Assembly (NCBI RefSeq): GCF_040939455.1 | Contig: NC_134119.1 | Span: forward strand, 70,945,381 to 71,009,380 | DNA length: 64,000 nucleotides | From: Microcebus murinus | Taxonomy: Eukaryota; Chordata; Mammalia; Primates; Cheirogaleidae | Direction of reading: 5' to 3' | Shown: piece after piece, positions 21,982 through 36,885 of the stretch | Numbering within the stretch: the first letter of the stretch is position 1 | Layout of the letters: every line of letters begins with the position of its first letter | The notes under the pieces: generated by a model | What the model saw: the letters and a program-made list of their open reading frames with translations, nothing else | The model's database searches: none | What the model was told of the DNA's origin: nothing | Made by a program: the position numbers and the translations under genes

Positions 21982-23910
21982 GTGGGGGGTGAAGTTCTAC
22001 AATGGGGTCGGGCTATGCTTATGTCTCCACAGAGCGAGGCTCTGAGTGGGTTCCCACGCGACAACTTAAGAGAAGATATGGTGAAGAGAATCCGGACCGA
22101 GGAGTTCCTCAAGAAATTCCAGAGCCTGTCAGTAAAGGCTCGGAGTTCAACACCCAGAACAATATGTGCGGTCCCCCCAACTTGGGGTCAGCTCAAGAAG
22201 TTGACTCAGGAAGCAGAAAAGATTGTATTCCAAGCCCAGCAGCCATGTAATCCGAGCACCGTGATTTTGGCTATGCTGGCCATAGTCACTTGCCAGGTGG
22301 GGCTTATGAGTTCCTCACATGTCTACTGGGCATATGTGCCTTACCCTCCTTTGTTCAAAGCCATTTACTTGGGAGAGCCTGAAGTTCTGGTTTATACCAA
22401 CGATTCTGACTGGATGCCGGCCCCTATCAGTCATATTCATTACACCCTAGTGAGGGAGGTCAGCTGGTCTCTAATTATTCACTTAGTGCAGAAGGATATC
22501 CCATTTGTTTTGGGGCAACTGCTCATTGTCTAAATATTTCTCATGAAGCATGGGGCCTGCAGTATAATACCTCATCTTTTGCAGCCCTGACCGTGTTCTT
22601 GTCAGTAAGAGGACTTAGGGGTGTGCCTTATATATATCTGAAGGGCAGTCACTATTGCCTCTTTGCTCCATGCCTCACATCGAACCTCCATTGTCTCATA
22701 TAGAATGGAGTTGATGTAGAGGGAAGACTTTAAAATTGTTACATGATCGTCCCAAAATTGTAGATTGGACTTCATGAAAGTCATGGTGACTTTCATGAAA
22801 AGTTCTCTAATCATTCCCTTCAACGGCATAGGGAGGGAAACAACTTAAGCGCCACCGCCAACGAGACCATTGTGTGGCATGATAAAGGCCTTTCCCCTCC
22901 TCAGCCCCACCTGTTGAAAACTCCACGCATGCAAGGACAAATATGGAAATTGTTGGCATCCGGAGAGCACATTAATATTTGGCTTGGTAACATGTCTTTT
23001 AATAATTCTGCAGGTTTTCAGGTTCATCTCCACCATAATCTTTCACGGTCTCTTCTAGCCTGTGTATCCTATCCCTACTTATTGTTGATGGGTTCAATCC
23101 AGTGGAACGAGTCCACAGGACAAGTCTCTTGCCTTAATAATTGCTCTTTATTTAGTTGCCTTAATCACACCTCCGCGGCAGGATTTAATCCCAGTGCCCA
23201 GAGTTTATATATTCTAAAATCTAGAATGGAGCTGTGGCTTCCCGTTAACTTGTCCCAACCTTAAAGTGAGTCAGCCACCATCACTGCTCTTCTTAATAAA
23301 ATAATTTCTTTAACCCGCAGAGCCAAGAGGGCCATTGGTCTTATAGTTACTGCTGTTGCGGGTTTAATTGCCATTGCTGCCACTGCCGCTGCTGCAGGGA
23401 TGGCATTACAGCACCAGTGCACACTGCTGGTTTCTTCGCAAGTGGCATGAGGACTCTCATCGAATGCGGCAACCTCAGCAGGAGATCGACAGTCGGTTAG
23501 AAGGAGAGAGCCTCCATTTACAAAGCACCGTTCAGTGGCTTGGCGATCAAATTCAGGTTTTGACCACTCGATCATTCCTTAGGTATAACTGGAACTCTTC
23601 TACATTCTGTGTCACCCCTATCCCTTTTAATAGCAGTAAACATTGGCAGGCCTTTCGGCATATGCTAACTGGAGGTCTCAATTTGACTGTTGATTTCCAA
23701 AGTCTCCAGTAAGAGATTACGAGCACCTTCCTAGAGAATCTTCCAGAGTTTAACAAAAATGAGTTTTTCCAAGGTCTAATCAATAGGCTGGCACAAGCCA
23801 GCCTGATTACACAGTTAAAGACATTATTTAGTGGAATAGGAGTTAATGTAGGATTTTTAGGCCTCTTAACCCTCTGCATTTTCTTAGTCTACAGATGCTG
23901 GTGCTACCAC
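21982..23910 (+). pseudogene. ERVK env remnant
   Basis: Env is the surface/transmembrane glycoprotein of the virion. The 183-residue frame 21982-22533 has the basic leader-type N-terminus of class II env genes and the start of the surface subunit (a WAYVPYPP block). Later frames (22872-23264, 23368-23712 and others) carry pieces of surface subunit with N-glycosylation-type NXS/T. A furin-type basic site (RRAKR) lies near 23319, followed by a hydrophobic alanine-rich segment, then transmembrane-subunit pieces up to about 23910. At least four frame breaks make it non-functional. Confidence 0.8.
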
Positions 23911-23977
23911 TGAGTTAAAAAAAAACAACAGTCTCACGATATCATGATGGATTTTCAACATATCCATGCTCAAAAAT

Positions 23978-23996
23978 AAAACAAAAAAGGGGGAGA
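23978..23996 (+). promoter_or_regulatory. Polypurine tract before the 3' LTR
   Basis: A purine run (aaaacaaaaaagggggaga) immediately precedes the LTR start tgaagg at 23997, as needed for plus-strand priming. Confidence 0.8.
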
Positions 23997-24548
23997 TGAA
24001 GGAGACGTCCCTGGGTCAGATTGGCCGAGACCCAAAGTCAGCAGAACAGGAGCACATTGCTTGTTCCCACAATTAGCAGGATGTGACTTGTTGACCAGCA
24101 GAGAGAACTGTTCCTCAGGGCAAATGGCCAAGGACCTGTGGTTTTGCACACGAGCCAAGGTTGTCTGTTATCCGCATGCAGTACCAGACGGTAGAAGATA
24201 GAATGAAAACATCTTCTCTTGTGCTATGCAACCAAGGCAGGCATCTTGTTATCCGCAAATGGTATCAAACATTGAAGGGCATCTCTTGTGCTATGTCTAG
24301 AGAAACAGGTGCTGTTGGCCCGTGGAAAGTCACGTACCAAAAAGTAGCTGGGAAAATAGCTGGCATGAGAAAATAGCTGGGAGACACTTGCCCAATTAAA
24401 CAGTATAAAAATACAAACGACTGGTGCTTTAAGTACTGCAGTCCTGAACCATCTTTGTGTGTGTGCTTTATTTTTCTAGGGCTGCAGCCAATTCTCTTGT
24501 GTCTGTGTTTTACGTGTTCATCCCCTGTCCTGCAATTGGGTCACGACA
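23997..24548 (+). repeat. 3' LTR of the ERVK provirus
   Basis: A 552-bp LTR starting tgaaggagac and ending cacgaca, colinear with 6820-8170 minus the nested LTR and one duplicated unit. It has TATA-like 'agtataaaaatac' near 24404 and 'ctttatttttctagggctgc' near 24467. Confidence 0.92.
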
Positions 24549-25110
24549 CTATTAACTAAACTACAGACTGTATTTTTTTCCACTAATGTCCTGTTGCAGG
24601 ATCCATTCCGGGATAGCATGTTTTATTTAGTATTTAATCATGTTATATCTTAGTCTTTTCCCATTTGTGACAGTGGCTCTGTCGTTTCTTGTTTTTCTTG
24701 ATCCAGGCACTTTTGACAAGCCCTTATTAGGTATTTTATACAATGTCTTTTAACTAGCATTTACCTGGGTTTTTTTTTATGATTATAGTTGTGGGTTTGG
24801 GGGAAGAACATCAGAGTGGCAAAGTGTCCCTGTTGCACTAGACTAGGTGGTACAGGATATCCACACAAATGATCCCTAATGGTGCTAACCTTGATCACCT
24901 GGTGAGGGTGTTATCTGTCAGATTTCTCCCATGGAGTTACTGCTTTTCTCTTTCCACATTTAGTCACTAAGTCCAGGTAACTCAAGGGGAAGGGAATCTA
25001 ACTCCACCGCCTGAAGAAGGCATATCTACGTACTCTATTTGCAGTTCTTCTTTAGGAAGATTTGCCTCAACTCCCTCTTTAATTTATACAAGAGCACTAT
25101 TAATTATTGT
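24549..25110. repeat. Old L1 remnant, right part
   Basis: It continues the element interrupted at 6819: ctattaactaaactacag, 'ttccactaatgtcc', 'gcaggatccattccgggat', then 'ttaaccttgatcacctgg'-like and 'cactaagtccag' blocks, to 'aggaagatttgcctc'. Typical old L1-type text, highly diverged. Confidence 0.6.
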
Positions 25111-26747
25111 TTTATTTTTAAAAATCAAATAAATATAAATATGTCTCATAAGATGAACTTTGTGTTTTGTTCATCTTTCATACACACGGAGTGATGCAGG
25201 GGAAGTGAGCCTCTGGGTAATGTTCTGCAGTGACTGTCTGAGACGAGGCAGGAGGGCCAAGTGCCTTCAGAGAGTGAGAGAGAATGAGTCTGAGAGAGAA
25301 TGAGTCTGAGTGAAGCCTGTAGGGTGAGAGGGAAGAGGAGACCAGGGAGCTGCAAACACTCACCTGTCTGTGCCTATTAGAGGCCCAGTCAGGAGCCCTT
25401 TCCCTACCTTTCCTGTTGCTGGCCGAGCTACTTTCTTCTCACAGAGGCTAAAAGGCCAGACACCTTGGTGGGGACATTGCCTCAGTCTTGCACAAAGTGA
25501 CTAGACAGAACATCTACTGTGGTGCTTCCGGGAAAATTGTCCTCCATGGTAAGAAAGAACCTGTGCACAATTGGGAGCTTCATGTGTACCTTCCTTTTTT
25601 CTTTAGACATAGTGAATAAGGTCGTGGTGTGCAGTGGTGTTGCCATCTGTGACCAGTGGAGGAAAGCCAGTACTCTGAACATAGTATAGAGGTTGATTAG
25701 AAAAAGCCCTGGATCCTTCCTGACATCTTAAGACATTGAACAAATCCTGGAAATTTCAGGCTTCTATTTCTGTGAGATAATTAAAAACAAGCAAATCCTT
25801 GGCGTTTAAATAATTTATAGATAAATAATCTGCGTCTTGCAACTGAACGCTGTAGTAAGGGCAAATACAAACAAAAAGTAAATGGCTTAATTCTGTTAAA
25901 AAGAGGAGAGATGCACCCCCTTCCTTAGAGCATTTTCATTAGAACACTTGTTATTGTAAACTCTTTCTCTGCCCATTTGAGATGTATGTAATTCTTGTTA
26001 AAAGCCTCTGGCCAGTTTTACAACCCAGAAATGGCTTTCTCAAAAGTCTGGGAACCAAGTCTTTGAAATGTGAATACCACGGGAGTTATACCCCCATTGC
26101 CCAGTTTCTGTAGGAAGGAGGATAGGAGCCTAACTTGCTCCTAGTGCCAAAACTACCTGAGTTCATAAAGAAGTGAGAAGTTTGGGGGGTTTTTTCCTTT
26201 ATAGAAAGCCAATTTAAGTAACTCAGATTGTCACTCCAATAACCAAGTAAGTTTAGTATGAACTATATGTAACAACTGGTCCTGTCATGTTTTTCCTCCT
26301 TTTTTAAGAGTTTAGAAACAGGGAGTTTATCTTTATTTTTCATTTAATTAAAAAAATGGAGAAACATTTATTATAGATGATAGTACCAAAGGATGAAGTG
26401 CCAAGTAATGTCTTTAAAACATAGATACACATGCATTAATATTCAAATAATTAAAATTAACCCAGTAAGGTGTAGTTTATTTTTATCCCACTGCTCTGCA
26501 ATTTTATTTAATTCACTGCTTGAACATGTTTAAAAGCAAAATAATTAAAACACTGGTTAAATAATTTTCTTATTGTGCACCAGAAATGCTTCTATGACAA
26601 TTTATAGTGAACTGGAAAACCCATGATCACTACATTAGAGAGGCTGCTACAGACTTCCTGATTTCCAGGGGCAGAGCAGCTATGGTACCTTAATCAGGTA
26701 TCATCAGGTAGGTCCCATATTTGGGATTTGGTGACATTTATGAAATG
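25111..26747. other. Spacer, nothing recognised
   Basis: AT-rich from about 25700. No exon of AURKC (glycine-rich loop, VAIK lysine, hinge) was found here on either strand despite a specific search by eye. Confidence 0.5.
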
Positions 26748-27484
26748 TATTAGGTTCCTAGGGCTGCTGTAAGAAATCACCACATACTTGGCAGGTTAAA
26801 ACAACAGAAACCAAGGTCCACACTCCCTCCAGAGGCTCTAGGGCAGGTGCTGTTCTTTGCTCTTTCTAGCACCTGGTGTTGGCCAGCTTCCTTGGCTTGT
26901 GGCCACCTCACTGCAATTTCTGCCTCCACCTTCACATTGCCTTCTCACCTGTGTGCCTTCTCTTCTGCCACTCGCACAGACACCTGACATGGGAATTAGG
27001 GTGCACCCTGATAATCAAGATGATCCCTGTTGCAGCTACTTTTTCGCTCCTGAGCTCGGTAGGGAAGGAACGAATAATTACTAGAAACACATAGTGTTTA
27101 GAGACAAAGGGAGAGACTAAAACCTAAAGGAGAAAATGGCCTCCTCAGCAAAGTTCCTCCCATATTTATTTCCAAGAACACATGCAAAGGGTCAGGGCTG
27201 TTTGTTAATTGCTTGGACAACTTCCATTCAGGAACAACTTCCATTCCTTTACACGGCAAACAAGCCAGCTTGGGGCAGGCGTTTTCACCTGACTCTTCAT
27301 TCACCTGCTCATGTTATTTCCATCCATCCATCCATCCTTTCTTCTAGGCCCAGCCCCCACAGATCCCCTCATCTCAAGATCCTTAATTACATCTGCAAAG
27401 ACCCTTTTTCTAAATACAGTCACAATAACACATTCCAGGGATTAGAAAGTGGACCTATCTTTTTGAAGACCACCATTCAACCCT
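26748..27484 (-). repeat. MaLR (MLT1-like) LTR, antisense, interrupted
   Basis: 'tattaggttcctagggctgc', 'ttggcttgtggcc', 'cttctcacctgtgtgcct' and, after the inserted LTR, 'cctcatctcaagatcc', 'ttaattacatctgcaaagac' and 'aacacattccagg' follow an antisense MaLR LTR. The insert at 27028-27361 splits it. A (ccat)n run at about 27321-27339 belongs to the insert. Confidence 0.65.
27028..27361 (-). mobile_element. Small ERVK-type solo LTR, antisense, 334 bp
   Basis: It is flanked by an exact 6-bp duplication gatccc (27022-27027 and 27362-27367) with TG...CA ends. Read on the minus strand it starts TGTGGGGGCTGGG, like the LTR at 28933-29609 (TGTTGGGGGCTG), and has an aataaa signal (complement of tatttatttcc near 27163). 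It sits about 400 bp upstream of the CpG-rich AURKC promoter candidate. Confidence 0.78.
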
Positions 27485-27756
27485 CCAGCCTGCCCACTGG
27501 CCCTCCAAAATTAGCATGTCTCATGTGCAAAATACACTCACCCCATCCCAAGAGCACCAAAGCGTCAAACTATTATAGTATCAACTTTAAAATCATATTT
27601 CAATAACATTAGCTCAAAAGTCCCAAATGCCATCATCTAATCATGTAAGTCATGTATGGGTGAGACTCTGGTTATGAGCCATCCTGTGGCAAAATGGCCC
27701 TCCATCTGTTCACCTATTAAACTAGAAAACGAGCTGTCTGCGTCTAAAATACAATG
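27485..27756. repeat. Possible MaLR/ERVL internal remnant
   Basis: 'gtatgggtgagactctggttatgagccatcctgtggcaaaatgg' style text and 'aaactagaaaacgagctgtctgc' resemble old ERVL/MaLR internal sequence. The boundary with the CpG-rich segment is abrupt at about 27757. Confidence 0.35.
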
Positions 27757-28200
27757 GAACCGCCGCGCGCTTCAGGGGCTCCCGTGGTGCCCCGCGCGCC
27801 CGTGTGCCAGTAGAGACGACCCCGAGGTGGGGGCGGGTCGGCGCGTGTGGGTTGGGGTTATGGTGACGCACCCCGCCACGCTCCTGACGTTGGTTTATAT
27901 TCACCCGCCCGCGCGTCTGGGCACGCGCTATACTGCGCACACACCTGTGGATTTACGGGTTTGTTCTCGCGCCCTCTCAGGCCCCCTAGCACCTCAGCCT
28001 CTCCGCCCCCCAGTAGCCACCTCAGCGCGTTTTCAGGTTCCCGCCTGGTCCTGACTCCGCCCCCTACCGCCCCATTGGCCCGGCGCTCGGGGCAGGAGAA
28101 AGTTCCCATTTCTGGCTTTTCTATTGGGCACGCTGTCGGTGGCGTCTCAAATTTCATCCAATGGGAATCAGTCAGGAACTACCGGCTCAGCCCCCCAACA
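27757..28200 (+). promoter_or_regulatory. AURKC: CpG-rich segment, probable AURKC promoter
   Basis: GC- and CpG-dense DNA (ccgccgcgcgc, gcgcgcccgtg, gtcggcgcgtgtg) with a GC box (ctccgccccc, about 28055) and three CCAAT elements: attgg 28074-28078, attgg 28123-28127, ccaat 28158-28162. CCAAT boxes spaced 35-50 bp apart bind NF-Y in cell-cycle promoters. It lies only about 375 bp before the first visible AURKC exon, whereas the missing N-terminal exons should lie between. Assignment to AURKC rests on position; no first coding exon is visible. Confidence 0.6.
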
Positions 28201-30525
<2,325 letters not shown>

Positions 30526-30610
30526 GCCCTGTCTGCCTCTGTTCCTTACTGTTTGTTTAGGGAGCTCTCCTGGCGTTGCTACCTCATCTTTCTTCTTTGT
30601 TTCTTCTCTT

Positions 30611-30616
30611 ATTAAA
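30611..30616 (+). terminator. Candidate AURKC polyadenylation signal (attaaa)
   Basis: An attaaa hexamer lies 86 bases after the stop codon, followed by T- and GT-rich sequence (gtgtgagttagtgtgtg) near 30670. A usual spacing for a short 3' UTR. Confidence 0.55.
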
Positions 30617-30639
30617 TTAGCATTGTGCATCTTTAAAAA

Positions 30640-31568
30640 GCTGAATAGTTTTGCACCAGGTCTTTATAGTTGTGTGAGTTAGTGTGTGACTACGCTAAAT
30701 CTTAATTTCTTATGGAAACTCTTTCCCATGAGAGTTGCCCAAGATTCTCCTCCCCTGGAGATGGTGACTTCACTCTCCTTGGAAACTACTGCCTACTTTC
30801 TTGCAGATAAATGCCCTGAGGGTGCATAGCCTGTCACCTATCACAGTGGCTCTTTGACTCAACTATTCCCCATGTGTAAAACAGGGCTGTCACCAACACA
30901 AAGGTCCACTCTCTTTGTACTGACATTCAACATGCTGCTGTTTCTGAAACGTTTTCCTGCACATCAATGCCACTGAATTCTCAAATGAATCCACTAGCAC
31001 CTCGTGTTGTGTCATATTCTGATTGCATCAGAATAAGTCATCCCTATAATAGATACAACTCACCTCTTCCAAAGTCACACTTCGCAGCAATTTGGGGAGT
31101 CCCCTTCCAACCTTCTCCTGTAACCTCCTGTCACAGTTTTATGTGGCAGCCGGTCCCTGCATTGATTGCAATAAGCTGATTGCATTAGAGGAAAGATCCA
31201 GATTCCTCAGCTGTGAGCTCAAATATGTTTTCTGCTCAATGCAGCCACTGTTGTCACCAACGTTTCTCTCGACTGAAAACACTTCGTATGGAGTTTGCCT
31301 TGTTGATGTTACTCTCACTGGTATATTCCACAGGCTCCGATCATTGGGAAATGTCCAGCAGATACAGGACTGATTTCTATTATAACCAGAGCCACTGCTT
31401 AAATAATTTAGCCACTCAACTCTCAGATGAACAGCTCACACTGTTGCAGATCTATAAGTTAAGTGCGCCAAGGCATTGGCTCATGGTTTTTAACCGTCAC
31501 CTTCAGTGCTTACATCTTGATGCTTCCAGCTTCATCCTTAGTTTTTTTGAGTTAATATATTTTTTTAT
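30640..31568. other. Spacer downstream of AURKC
   Basis: No exon or named repeat recognised. The open frames at 30967-31692 run into the next Alu and have no family resemblance. Confidence 0.5.
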
Positions 31569-31909
31569 TAAGCCGGGCGCGGTGGCTCACGCCTGTAATC
31601 CTAGCACTCTGGGAGGCCGAGGCGGGCGGATTGCTCGAGGTCAGGAGTTCGAAACCAGCCTGAGCAAGAGGGAGACCCCATCTCTACTATAAATAGAAAG
31701 AAATTAATTGGCCAACTAATATATATAGAAAATTAGCCGGGCATGGTGGCGCATGCCTGTAGTCCCAGCTACTCGGGAGGCTGAGGCAGGAGGATCGCTG
31801 AGCCCCAGAGATTGAGGTTGCTGTGAGCTAGGCTGACGCCATGGCACTCACTCTAGCCTGGGCAACAAAGCGAGACTCTGTCTCAAAAAAAAAAAAAAAA
31901 AAAAAAAAG
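31569..31909 (+). repeat. Lemur-type Alu, sense
   Basis: ccgggcgcggtggctcacgc start, lemur right-arm insert (attaattggccaactaatat), and a 24-bp A tail. Confidence 0.95.
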
Positions 31910-32081
31910 AAACATCATGAGGGCCACAAGACTGACTAGCAGGTGATATATGTTTACATAATGAAAACTCTGACATGCTTTATCCTAGGGATTGAAAAGT
32001 GTCTCCAATGTGTACAGAGTTTACCTCACCTGCACTAATTCCAGACATTCTGGACTCTCATGGCAGAGTATATAAACACCT

Positions 32082-32423
<342 letters not shown>

Positions 32424-32587
32424 TGAATATAGACTCCCAAGAATATAAACAAGTTTAATATCTGTTTTACAACTTAATAGAAAACCACTTAATTTAACCC
32501 AAGGGCCACGCACGTGTGAGGTGGGAAATTATAAATCTCTTCCAAATTGTGCAAAATACTATTGCAAATGATGAATAACAGTGTTCT

Positions 32588-32924
<337 letters not shown>

Positions 32925-33042
32925 AATAACAGTGTTCCTTGCATGCTAATTAAGCCGCATAATCTCCTTTTATAAACAACATCTAGGAAACTAACTCCAC
33001 CTCCATTCCTTGACTCAATTAACATCATGTCATAATACCTTT

Positions 33043-33346
33043 CTGTTTTTATGTTTTGTTTTAAGACAGAGTCCCCACTCTGTCACCTGGGCTCTTGAGT
33101 GCAGTGGCCTCATCCTAGCTCAATGCAACATCAAACTACTGGGCTCAAGTGATCCTCCTGCCTCAGTCTCCCAAGTAGCTGAGACTACAGGCATGTGCCA
33201 ACATGCTTGGCTAATTTCTCCATTTTCTTACTACAGATGGGGTCTCACTCTTGCTCTGTCTGGTCTTGAACTCCTGACTTCAATTGATCCTCCGGTCTTG
33301 GCCTCCCCAAAGTGCTAGGATTACAGGTGTGAGCCACCGCACCCGG
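33043..33346 (-). repeat. Older Alu, antisense
   Basis: 'ttttaagacagagtccccactctg' to 'ccaccgcacccggcc', no lemur insert. Confidence 0.88.
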
Positions 33347-33589
33347 CCAACTTTTCTCCACTTTTAAAATTAAATCTCTTGAGGGCATTTTCTGCCAACC
33401 CTGTTTCCATTTTCATAAACATATGTATCCTCAATTCATTGAAAATTGGATTTTTTTCTCCCAATTTCATATTCGTGAAAAGAAAAAAAAGTTATCAATG
33501 GAAACTACTAAGACTTTGCATAAGATAATTCTCAAAAGACTGCTAGAATTCCTAACATGACTTTGTTGGTTTCTTGTCTGCAATCAGTT

Positions 33590-34022
33590 ACTGCTGGGTT
33601 TGTTCAGGGTTGTCAAAAGAGAAAATTACAACAAATTTAGATCTAATTGTCTTTTATCTGTGATTCATGAATCAGGGCAGTCTGCATTCCACAAAGAGTT
33701 AGGGCTCCCACTGACCAATGGCAGAATAGTGGGTTTTGTAAAGTGAGAACAAGGAAACAGAAAAATAGAAAAAAAATCTGATTGGTTAACATCAGCTTGC
33801 TTCAGGATATTTTTTTCTAAGGATTAAAGCAGAGAGGAGTTCCTTATGCTGATTCAGGTAGACTGCAATCTCCTGCTTTCAGAAAAAAAACTGGTCTGGT
33901 TTCAGATCTGTCTTGCTTCCTCAAAGTTTCAGTTTGATTATGTGGCATTTAGCCAGAGTGACTCCATTTTGGTTTGGTCTAGTCTGTAGGTGTCTCGTGT
34001 AGGAACTCAGACCAAAACAATG
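33590..34022. repeat. Possible ERVL-type LTR remnant
   Basis: 'cttttatctgtgattcatg', 'gactgcaatctcctgctttc' and 'gagtgactccattttggtttggtc' have the style of old ERVL LTRs. Ends and duplication not seen. Confidence 0.35.
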
Positions 34023-34468
34023 GGCTCCCATAATTATTGTTTAACAGTGTTCATCTCTTTCCATTCCTTTTTCCATCTATACTCATTCTTTTCATGGTCT
34101 TGTAACCGAATGCAAGTTGGACTGCCCATCGCTTGAAAAGCCAGACTGCAGAGACAGGTGCTGGCGATAGGAAAGCTGCTCCATTCAAGGGCCAGCGCCC
34201 TGAGATGGCAGACTCCTAGTGCAAAGATCACATCAATCCCAGGCTGCCCAGGAGTTCTAATGGGGAAGGAGGCGTGTAAGATCAGCATACCTTGTTCTGG
34301 TGGTTACTTTGAGTAATGTGCCATCTAGAAGTTGGCCAGTGTGAGCCAGGTGGGAAACGGGGACTTACGGCTGGCTACACATGGCCTTCTAGGTCCTTGA
34401 GTGAGGCCTCTTGACTGAATGCAAATCTTACACAACAAATCCTTTTATCTTTATTAAGATACTTTTCT
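34023..34468. other. Spacer, nothing recognised
   Basis: No repeat or gene identified by eye. Confidence 0.45.
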
Positions 34469-34470
34469 TC

Positions 34471-34789
34471 AGGCTAGCCGAGGTGGCTCACGCCTGTAAT
34501 CCTAGCAATCTGGGAGGCCAAGGCCAGAGGATCACTCAAGGTCAGGAGTTCAAGACCAGCCTGAGCAAAAGCAAGACCCCATCTCTACTAAACATAGAAA
34601 GAAATTAATTGGCCAACTAAAAATACATAGAAAAAATGAGCAAAGCATGGTGGTGCATGCCTGTAGTCTCAGCTACTCAGGACGCTGAGGCAGAAGGATT
34701 GCTTGAGCCCAAGAGTTGGAGGTTGATGTGGGCTAGGCTGACCCCATGGCACTCTAGCCAGGGCAACAGAGTGAGACTCTGTCTCAAAA
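34471..34789 (+). repeat. Lemur-type Alu, sense, with duplication
   Basis: Alu dimer with lemur insert, flanked by aagatacttttcttc (about 34456) and aagatatttttgttc (about 34799). Confidence 0.92.
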
Positions 34790-34880
34790 AAAACCCAAAA
34801 AGATATTTTTGTTCATCTTTTATATTTTTATTTTTAAAATGAACGTATTTAAAATACCAGAGAACAAAATAAATTTCAAG

Positions 34881-35226
<346 letters not shown>

Positions 35227-35232
35227 TTCAAT

Positions 35233-35640
35233 TGTTATAGTTGAGATTCGCAGAGCCATGGGACAGAGAGACAGAGTCACCAAGGCTGTAATTATCAAAA
35301 GGAGTTTTATTGTCTAGCTCGAGCTAGGGTCAGAGCCCCCAGGGTGCCAGCGCAGTGGCCTCTTCTTCGGACAGGGACCCCCCCTTTGTGTGCTAGTCCC
35401 CTTTTATAACTCAGTTGTTTACACACTGGTCATGCATCCGCTCCCTCAGTGATTCTTACTTCATCCTGCCCCTGATAGGCTCCAAGCTGTTCCGGGTCCT
35501 AGCTGAGAGACTCCGGTTTCCGCATTCTTTGTCTTTCTCCTCTGCATCCCATAATGTACTCATAATGCCTTGTGGCTAACAAGCAAGCAGTAAGCAGAAG
35601 CTGGAAGGTGTCCATTGTCCTTATAGCCCAGGATCTTACA
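35233..35640 (-). repeat. 3' LTR of the ERV1 provirus
   Basis: 408 bp. On the minus strand: TGTAAGATCC start, TATA (complement of cttttataac, about 35401), AATAAA (complement of ttttattgtc, about 35307) and a CTATAACA end. Confidence 0.93.
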
Positions 35641-35656
35641 TTCCCCCCTTTCTCTT
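35641..35656 (-). promoter_or_regulatory. Polypurine tract of the ERV1 provirus
   Basis: The minus strand reads AGAGAAAGGGGGGAA directly before the LTR start TGTAAG. Confidence 0.85.
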
Positions 35657-35661
35657 GGTTC

Positions 35662-36860
35662 TTACGAGCACTCTTGCTCGTATCCACGATCTTGTATCTC
35701 TTCTATTCCTAAGCTGTTTTCTTTAAGACTCACCCTTTGGTATTGCTGCTGCAGTGCCATTAACTGCACAGTATTTATTCGTTCCTTTATGAAAGTGACT
35801 AACCTGTTCAGAATACATGGCCCAAAGGTGAGGATGAGCATGAGCACTATTATAGGTCCCAACAAGGTAGGTAGCAGGGTAGTTAGCCACGGGGAACTGT
35901 TGAACCACGACTCAAACCATCCTTGTTGCTCGCGCTCTCGTTTTCGCCGGGCAAGTCCCTCCCTGACCTTTGCCATGGACTCTCTGACTACCCCAGTGTG
36001 GTCTGCATAGAAGCAGCACTCCTCTCCTAGGGCCGCACATGGCCCCCCTGGTGGAGGAATACTAAGTCCAGCCCCCTCCGGTTCTGCAGCACTACTTCGG
36101 ACAGCAAAGTTAGGAATTTTTCTAAATGGGAGAAGGATTCCTCTATTCTGGCTATGTCTTCATCTATAGCGGCCCTCACGCTATAGAATCCCCTGTGTTG
36201 CACTACCAAGGATGAGAAAGCTGTCTCTAGTCCAACAAGGTTGGACATAGGACATTTTAATGAAAAAAGGTTGTACCTGCCATTTCCACTCCCTGTCATT
36301 TGTGGTCACACACCACCATTTGGCACAATAATAACCTCCAATATCCCCACACTGACGGTTTTCCTGAGGGGGCTGGAATCCCGGACAGGCATAAAACCCA
36401 TTCTGGCTTATGGAGGTCCGTTCCACGTCTTCCCTCCACGGTCCAGTTACCCGAGAACTGGGGATTGGGGCAGCAGCAGGGCCTCCCGAGGATATCGCTA
36501 CTGTCTGTGCTGGCTTTTCTAGGGGACTGACTTTTTCTAAGTTGAAATATAAATCTGGCCACCAGGTGTTTAGTGGCTCTGCCCTTGAGGTGCTATTGTA
36601 TACCTCATGGGTTTCTAAGTTCGTTATTTCCTATGTAAGTTTATATGGCAGATGTGGGTTCTCATTATTAATCACAACTGCAAAACTCTGGTCCAAGAGC
36701 AGGATATCCATAATGCACTTGCATATGAAACATAGAACAATACCCAACCCCATCTTTGCAGCTTAGTCCCAATCTTTGGGGTAACTAGTCCCAGTCCGAG
36801 TCCTAGCAGGGCGATCAGCAGTTCTACCAGCATCTGAGTCAATAGTCTCGTTTACTCCGC
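35662..36860 (-). pseudogene. Gammaretrovirus-like env with large internal deletion
   Basis: Minus-strand frames give a short hydrophobic leader region near 36830, the N-terminal part of a surface subunit (WWPDLYF block near 36550), then a jump to transmembrane-subunit text: heptad region near 36150, QNRRG block near 36080, a membrane-spanning hydrophobic run near 35850 ([18 protein letters not shown]) and the cytoplasmic tail to 35662. About 1.2 kb survives against about 2 kb for an intact gene, so most of the surface subunit and the cleavage/fusion area are lost. Frame changes add to the damage. Confidence 0.85.
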
Positions 36861-36885
36861 AGACGCCACACGGGTCAGCCTGGTC

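Larger units (their letters stand above)
6820..24548 (+). mobile_element. ERVK-class (betaretrovirus-like) provirus, heavily nested
   Basis: The provirus has two related LTRs (6820-8170 and 23997-24548) in the same orientation, TG...CA ends and a flanking duplication ctatt (6815-6819 and 24549-24553; it would be the usual 6-bp actatt if one shared A at the 3' LTR edge is allowed). Between them come gag with a zinc knuckle, a dUTPase-containing pro region, reverse transcriptase, RNase H, integrase and env in normal order. The dUTPase and the related 6-bp-type duplications point to class II. Removing four later insertions leaves roughly 7.8 kb, a normal proviral length. Every gene is broken by stops or frameshifts. 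Confidence 0.92.

Noticed and set aside
27320..27340. (ccat)n run as a separate microsatellite locus
   Set aside because: Short and part of the solo LTR; not remarkable.
31092..31692. Open frames of 93 and 159 residues downstream of AURKC
   Set aside because: The longer one ends in Alu translation and the other has no domain; no exon signals.
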